The notes beneath the pieces were generated by a model, which saw nothing but the letters and a program-made list of their open reading frames with translations, made no database searches and was not told the origin of the DNA. From assembly GCA_013415695.1 (NCBI GenBank), contig JAAEEP010000003.1:119655-183654 (forward strand): DNA of 64,000 nucleotides, given 5' to 3'. Below, piece after piece: positions 60,178 through 64,000 of this stretch (position 1 is its first letter; every line of letters begins with the position of its first letter). This DNA comes from Methanomassiliicoccales archaeon (lineage in GTDB: Archaea > Thermoplasmatota > Thermoplasmata > Methanomassiliicoccales > JAAEEP01). The translations under genes were made by a program, and so were the position numbers.

Positions 60178-61169
60178 CAGAATAGCCCCGTTCTGCTCGC
60201 CAGAAGTACTATGTAGGTGGCGTACACCAGCAGGAAGATGGATCCCTCCAGGCGTCTGATGGACCCCCTGCAGACTATCATAACAACCAGTAACCCTCCC
60301 AACAGCAGCATGACCGGAAACTCCAGGAAGAGCAGTTCGCTGGGCACGAATATGGGGCCAATCAAGGACGCCAGTCCAAGAACGAACAGGCTATTGAAGA
60401 TGTTACTTCCAAGGATATTCGACACCACGAAGGCGGACTCGCATCTCCTGGCAGCGGTTATGGATATGGAGAGCTCGGGAAGCGAGGTGCCGAGGGCTAT
60501 GGTCGTAAGACCGATAACGACCTGATCGATCCCGAGACCTTGGGCAATCTCCACCGCGCCCCAAATGATGGCCTGAGCTCCCATGATGAGTATCACCAAA
60601 CCAATGATCAGGAACAGTATCTGCCTGAGCCTACCACCTGTGATTATCTTCTCCTCGATCTTCTCGACTTCCTCCTTCTGTACCTCTTCTGAAACAGGGT
60701 GTTTTTTCATCAGGGTGTAAAGGAGCTGACCCATGAACACCGCCATGAGTGCTAGAAGCAGAATTCCTCCCACCCAGGTGTAACCCCCCAGTATAGCCAT
60801 TAAAGTGATCAGTATCAGGGATAGGAGCATGAAGCCCAGCTCACGGGTGAGCAATCCCTCCCTTATTATGAACGGACAGAAGAAGGCCGAGATGCCCAGC
60901 ACGAGACCGATGTTTGCGATGTTGCTTCCTATTATCCCTCCAAGTGCTATCTCAGTCGATTCTGTGGCAACCGCCGTGATGGCAAGTGCGGCCTCTGGTG
61001 CGGACGAACCGAAGGCAACGATGGTTATCCCCACCACGAAAGGCGGAATCCCTAGGAGTATGGATAGCTTGGCTGCTCCATCCACCATCCACCTGGAACC
61101 AAGGTAGACGAAGGCGAATCCTACCAGGATAACTAGAGCAGCGACTATCAAAAAACGCCCCCTGACCAT
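60177..61169 (-). CDS. Sodium/calcium exchanger (CaCA family)
   Basis: 330 residues with ten membrane helices in two inverted halves. The two alpha repeats carry the ion-binding motifs: VAFGSSAPEAALAI in the first half and ALGTSLPELSISI in the second, with the conserved acidic residues (Glu in APE and LPE). It exchanges cytosolic Ca2+ for Na+ or H+. A 40-residue hydrophilic loop (KKHPVSEEVQKEEVEKIEEKI) lies between the halves. It starts at ATG 61169 and is divergent from the second PHP gene. Confidence 0.93.
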   Translation of the reverse strand: MVRGRFLIVAALVILVGFAFVYLGSRWMVDGAAKLSILLGIPPFVVGITIVAFGSSAPEAALAITAVATESTEIALGGIIGSNIANIGLVLGISAFFCPFIIREGLLTRELGFMLLSLILITLMAILGGYTWVGGILLLALMAVFMGQLLYTLMKKHPVSEEVQKEEVEKIEEKIITGGRLRQILFLIIGLVILIMGAQAIIWGAVEIAQGLGIDQVVIGLTTIALGTSLPELSISITAARRCESAFVVSNILGSNIFNSLFVLGLASLIGPIFVPSELLFLEFPVMLLLGGLLVVMIVCRGSIRRLEGSIFLLVYATYIVLLASRTGLF

Positions 61170-61301
61170 TGAGAGATTTAGGAATACTTCATCGTTTGGT
61201 AGGTGACATATATTGTGTTCTAGCAGTCAATTTCGAAAACATCCTAGAGAATTCCCAAAAAATTCAATCGTCACTCTTGATAGCGCAAATAGAATACGAT
61301 T

Positions 61302-61311
61302 AGTATTTAAT
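61302..61311 (+). promoter_or_regulatory. TATA-like element of the second PHP gene
   Basis: AGTATTTAAT, centred about 27 bp before ATG 61334, fitting a leaderless start. The 164-base gap 61170-61333 holds nothing else that I can support. Confidence 0.5.
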
Positions 61312-61333
61312 AGATAAACCGTTACATGCTTTA

Positions 61334-62230
61334 ATGATGTCGAGGGCCGACATCCATGTCCACACTCGGTACTCGGGTGTTGGGAAGCTCGGACCGCTTC
61401 GGTTCCCCGAGTCCATCTCAGATCCTAAGGACGTGGTCAAGAAGGCCCACTCCATGGGATTCAGGGTAGTCTGCATAACGGACCACAACTCCATAGAGGG
61501 AGCTCTAATAGCAAAGGAGAACGCCAAATCCTACAAAGACATCGATGTCGTGGTCGGAGAGGAGATCACTTCCGTTGATGGCGAGATCATCGGTCTGTTT
61601 CTCAGCGAGGAAATTCCTTCTGGACTTTCGATCGAAGAGACGATCCGAAGGATAAGGGAACAGGGAGGATTGGTAATCGCCCCTCATCCCTTCAGCCTTC
61701 ACTGCCCCGCATTGGGTAGTAGAATTAGTGAACTGGACATCGACGGAATAGAGATTCTGAACGCGGGTCACATCGACGGCTATGCCAACAACAAGGCCTC
61801 CGAATGGAGCGATCAAAGGCTATGGGCCAACCTGGGAGGAAGCGATTCCCACACTCTCAGCACCATTGGAGACGCGTATACTCTTTTCGAAGGGGAGACC
61901 GCTGAGGACCTCAGGAGATCCATTCTGAAGAAGAGCACCGATGTCAGGGGTGGCGCCTGGCGCCTGGAGAAGGCCATCCACTGGAGCATTGGTGTCGTGC
62001 TGACTTCAGACGTGCTACTTCTCAAGTCGATGCTCGGACTTATCCGCGAGGCGGACATGCACGATCCCATCGTTTCCAAGATAAGGGTCATGAAGACCGG
62101 CAAGAAGGTACTTGCTCTAATGGGTTCAATCCTCTATCTCTTACCACCTATCCCATTCCTGTGCGGGATCACAGGCAAGCAGTTTCTCAAGAGAAAGGCC
62201 CGCATCCAGCAGACTGAAAGAAAGCGTTGA
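61334..62230 (+). CDS. PHP-domain protein with C-terminal hydrophobic segment
   Basis: 298 residues. The first 215 form a PHP domain: SRADIHVHTRYSG (DxHxH), CITDHNSIEGAL, GEEITSVDGEIIGL, APHPFSLHCPAL and LGGSDSHTLSTIG. The tail includes VLALMGSILYLLPPIPFLCGI, a likely membrane anchor, ending in a basic stretch (KQFLKRKARIQQTERKR). Homologous to the 51724-52383 gene but longer and probably membrane-bound. Substrate unknown. ATG 61334 or 61337. Confidence 0.85.
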   Translation: MMSRADIHVHTRYSGVGKLGPLRFPESISDPKDVVKKAHSMGFRVVCITDHNSIEGALIAKENAKSYKDIDVVVGEEITSVDGEIIGLFLSEEIPSGLSIEETIRRIREQGGLVIAPHPFSLHCPALGSRISELDIDGIEILNAGHIDGYANNKASEWSDQRLWANLGGSDSHTLSTIGDAYTLFEGETAEDLRRSILKKSTDVRGGAWRLEKAIHWSIGVVLTSDVLLLKSMLGLIREADMHDPIVSKIRVMKTGKKVLALMGSILYLLPPIPFLCGITGKQFLKRKARIQQTERKR

Positions 62231-62264
62231 TACAATTCATTTCAGTTCTAGATCGTTGCAGCAA

Positions 62265-63674
62265 TCAATGCTGATGCTCGTGTTCATGATGGTGCCTTGG
62301 ATCGTGAAGCTTGCCGAACGCGGCAGCCACCACTTCACTTAGCGCGGGATGGATGATCTGGCTTGCAGCCAGAGGTCTGTAGGTTCGATCACCACAGTTC
62401 ATCAGATAGACTATGGGCTGCACAAGTATTGCGGCGTGGGGACCGGCCACGGTGGCTCCCAGTATCTCAAGCGTGTTTCCATCGAGGATGACCTTCACGA
62501 AACTGTCCTCGTCGGCCATAGCATAGCCCTTGGCGGTGCTGTCGTAACTGCTGTGTCCCACCAGCACAGGACGTCCAGATTCCATGACCTCTGCAAGTGT
62601 CATTCCAACACCTGCCACCTGAGGATATGTGAAGATCGCGTGGGGAACAGCATGCTCGTCGAGCTTCACTTTCATGTCTCCGTATGCGTTGATCCAGGCC
62701 ACGTCGCTCTGGTAATTGGCGGTATGCCTGTACATGGTTCTCCCCAGAACATCTCCGAACGCCCATATCCCGGGCTGGCTTGTCTCTAGGTACTCGTTGA
62801 CGATGATGTACCCTTTGTCATCCAGATTGACGCCTGTATTCTCCGGGTGAAGGAGAGGAGCGTTGCTTATCACGCCTGTTGTGACCAGAATCTCCTCGGC
62901 CCTTGACTCCAACGATTCCCCCACGTCACGATCCTCGTGAACGACGACCTTCTCCCCGGAGTCAGACCACACCTCGGCTGTATCCCTATTGGTGTGCACC
63001 TCCATGTAGCGACCTAAGGTGTTCTTGACCAGCTCGCTGGCCTCGGGCTCTTCTTTCGGAATTAGCCTGCGGTTGTGGCCCACGATGGTCACCTTTGTGC
63101 CAAAAGTCGAGAAGAAATGAGCGAACTCACAGGCCTTGTAACCCCCGCCCAAGATGATAAGGCTATTTGGTATGTCCTTGATGTCGAATATCGTCTCAGA
63201 TGTCTGGTATCCCGTCTTTTGCAAACCATTAATGTTTGGAATCCTCGTCCGCACGCCACATGCGATCATGATCTTGGGAGCCGTGATCTTCTTCTCCCCC
63301 ACTTTCAAAATATGCTTGCCCACGAACTCCCCGGTCTCATGGTAATAGTCAAGACTCTCGTCCTCAGCCACTCCCTCTTCCATCTGGTGTCTGTCCCCGA
63401 GCACCAGATCCATCATCCTCTTGCGAACCAACTTGAAATCGAGGTCCTTGATGCTTGCATTCACTCCCAGCTTTTGGGCGTGTTCGATCTCCCTCACCAC
63501 GTCAGCCGGATAAATCATGATCTTGCTAGGAATGCAGCCTCGGTTGAGACAGGTACCACCCATGGTACCGTGCTCCACCAACGCCACCTTGTAATCCTTT
63601 CCCCTAGCCCTGGCGGCAACGTTCATCCCTGCGCCTGAGCCGATAACTATGAGGTCATACTTCTTCTCAAACAT
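62265..63674 (-). CDS. Pyridine nucleotide-disulfide oxidoreductase with His-rich tail
   Basis: About 469 residues. Class I flavoprotein disulfide reductase: FAD motif VIGSGAGMNVAA near residue 11, the redox Cys pair in GGTCLNRGCIPSK, a NAD-binding GGGYKACEFAHFFS, and a C-terminal dimer domain whose active-site His-Glu reads IIHPALSEV. It resembles dihydrolipoamide dehydrogenase or mercuric reductase, but no lipoyl-enzyme genes are adjacent. The last residues HHHEHEHQH may bind a metal, unusual for Lpd. ATG 63674 follows GGGAG; in-frame ATG 63767 is upstream of it. Confidence 0.9.
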   Translation of the reverse strand: MFEKKYDLIVIGSGAGMNVAARARGKDYKVALVEHGTMGGTCLNRGCIPSKIMIYPADVVREIEHAQKLGVNASIKDLDFKLVRKRMMDLVLGDRHQMEEGVAEDESLDYYHETGEFVGKHILKVGEKKITAPKIMIACGVRTRIPNINGLQKTGYQTSETIFDIKDIPNSLIILGGGYKACEFAHFFSTFGTKVTIVGHNRRLIPKEEPEASELVKNTLGRYMEVHTNRDTAEVWSDSGEKVVVHEDRDVGESLESRAEEILVTTGVISNAPLLHPENTGVNLDDKGYIIVNEYLETSQPGIWAFGDVLGRTMYRHTANYQSDVAWINAYGDMKVKLDEHAVPHAIFTYPQVAGVGMTLAEVMESGRPVLVGHSSYDSTAKGYAMADEDSFVKVILDGNTLEILGATVAGPHAAILVQPIVYLMNCGDRTYRPLAASQIIHPALSEVVAAAFGKLHDPRHHHEHEHQH

Positions 63675-63805
63675 CGTACTCCCTGAGAAATAGTGAGTTG
63701 GTTGGTATAGAAACTTACCTTCATCTCTTGAATTCAGAATGGAATCCTGATCATCATCTTGGCTCAAGGAATGGAAAATGAAAGGAAGGAGTTTTGTTGG
63801 GTCAA

Positions 63806-64000
63806 CTACTCGCTGATAGCCCTACCCTGCTTGCCAGGGATTATTCCCTGCTTCTCCAAGAACCACACCAGAATCAGGGTGAGGGTCGAGAGAGGTAGCG
63901 CGATTATGAGAGGATCAACCACTTGCCATGGCATACCCAGTACCGCTGGCTTGCCGAAAAAGAATTCCGATAGGCCAAGTACGGAACTCTCCTTCACATG
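63806..64000 (-). CDS. C-terminus of a membrane protein, possibly a sodium:solute symporter (partial)
   Basis: The frame is open to the window end, so only about the last 64 residues are seen; the GTG at 63997 is probably internal. One hydrophobic helix (DPLIIALPLSTLTLILVWFL) is followed by a basic tail (EKQGIIPGKQGRAISE). The look of the helix and its FFFGKPAVLGMPWQVVDP lead suggests the end of an SSS-family sodium symporter, but this is a weak call from a short piece. Confidence 0.45.
   Translation of the reverse strand, partial: HVKESSVLGLSEFFFGKPAVLGMPWQVVDPLIIALPLSTLTLILVWFLEKQGIIPGKQGRAISE

Overview
The window reads as a chromosomal segment of a euryarchaeal-type archaeon, most likely an anaerobic or microaerobic member of the Thermoplasmatota. 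That placement is inference from gene content; no rRNA is present to fix it. The archaeal evidence is strong: FtsZ, ribosomal protein L40e, the small RFC clamp-loader subunit, ABCE1, archaeal riboflavin synthase and lumazine synthase, the RibL FAD synthase, a TtuA/Ncs6-type tRNA thiolase, bifunctional glucose/mannose phosphate isomerase, ADP-forming acyl-CoA synthetase and a response regulator fused to DUF835. TATA-like boxes lie about 22-35 bp before many start codons, and several genes look leaderless. TAG serves as an ordinary stop at several genes. I found no tRNA, rRNA, CRISPR array, insertion sequence or prophage.

Region 1 (1-10 kb): the end of an MFS transporter and a zinc-ribbon/TM2 protein precede the most distinctive locus, a tightly coupled operon of six redox genes (1499-9641). 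It encodes HdrC, HdrB, a [2Fe-2S]+2x[4Fe-4S] subunit like the N-terminal half of thiol:fumarate reductase TfrB, a fumarate-reductase-like flavoprotein, an HdrA-MvhD fusion with an extra ferredoxin insertion, and a duplicated HdrD-like protein with four CCG domains. Together they could build a flavin-based electron-bifurcating complex that links a fumarate/succinate site and thiol/disulfide sites to ferredoxin and hydrogenase or formate dehydrogenase.

Region 2 (10-25 kb): small hydrolase, phosphoesterase and redox genes; a metal/arsenic-type permease operon divergent from an ArsR regulator with two matching candidate operators; membrane proteins; hydrogenase maturation genes hypD-hypA; nth-folC; an asparagine-synthase-like ATPase divergent from an acyl-CoA synthetase alpha subunit; and NikR. 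HypA, NikR and a G3E GTPase with a His-rich partner (29.1-30.3 kb) suggest active nickel or other metal handling, presumably for a [NiFe] hydrogenase encoded elsewhere.

Region 3 (25-46 kb): topoisomerase I, a radical SAM/SPASM protein, MATE, Lrp, OsmC, an NAD-salvage pair (nicotinamidase and nicotinate phosphoribosyltransferase), enolase, the response regulator, L40e, RFC, tRNA thiolase, SHMT, sugar phosphate isomerase and a four-gene riboflavin/FAD operon.

Region 4 (46-64 kb): aminotransferase, a PUA/PP-loop/ferredoxin PAPS-reductase-like protein, FtsZ with a helical-repeat neighbour, a Roadblock protein, metG with a PHP gene, a metal-site-dead M3-like peptidase, ABCE1, DedA, an A-type flavoprotein followed by a desulforedoxin, a cation/calcium exchanger, a second PHP protein, a pyridine-nucleotide disulfide oxidoreductase with a His-rich tail, and the end of a possible symporter.

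A recurring oddity is that three genes (hdrA, the A-type flavoprotein gene and the nicotinate phosphoribosyltransferase gene) have no ATG, GTG or TTG where family conservation demands a start. Instead ACG, ACG and CTG sit exactly at the expected position.
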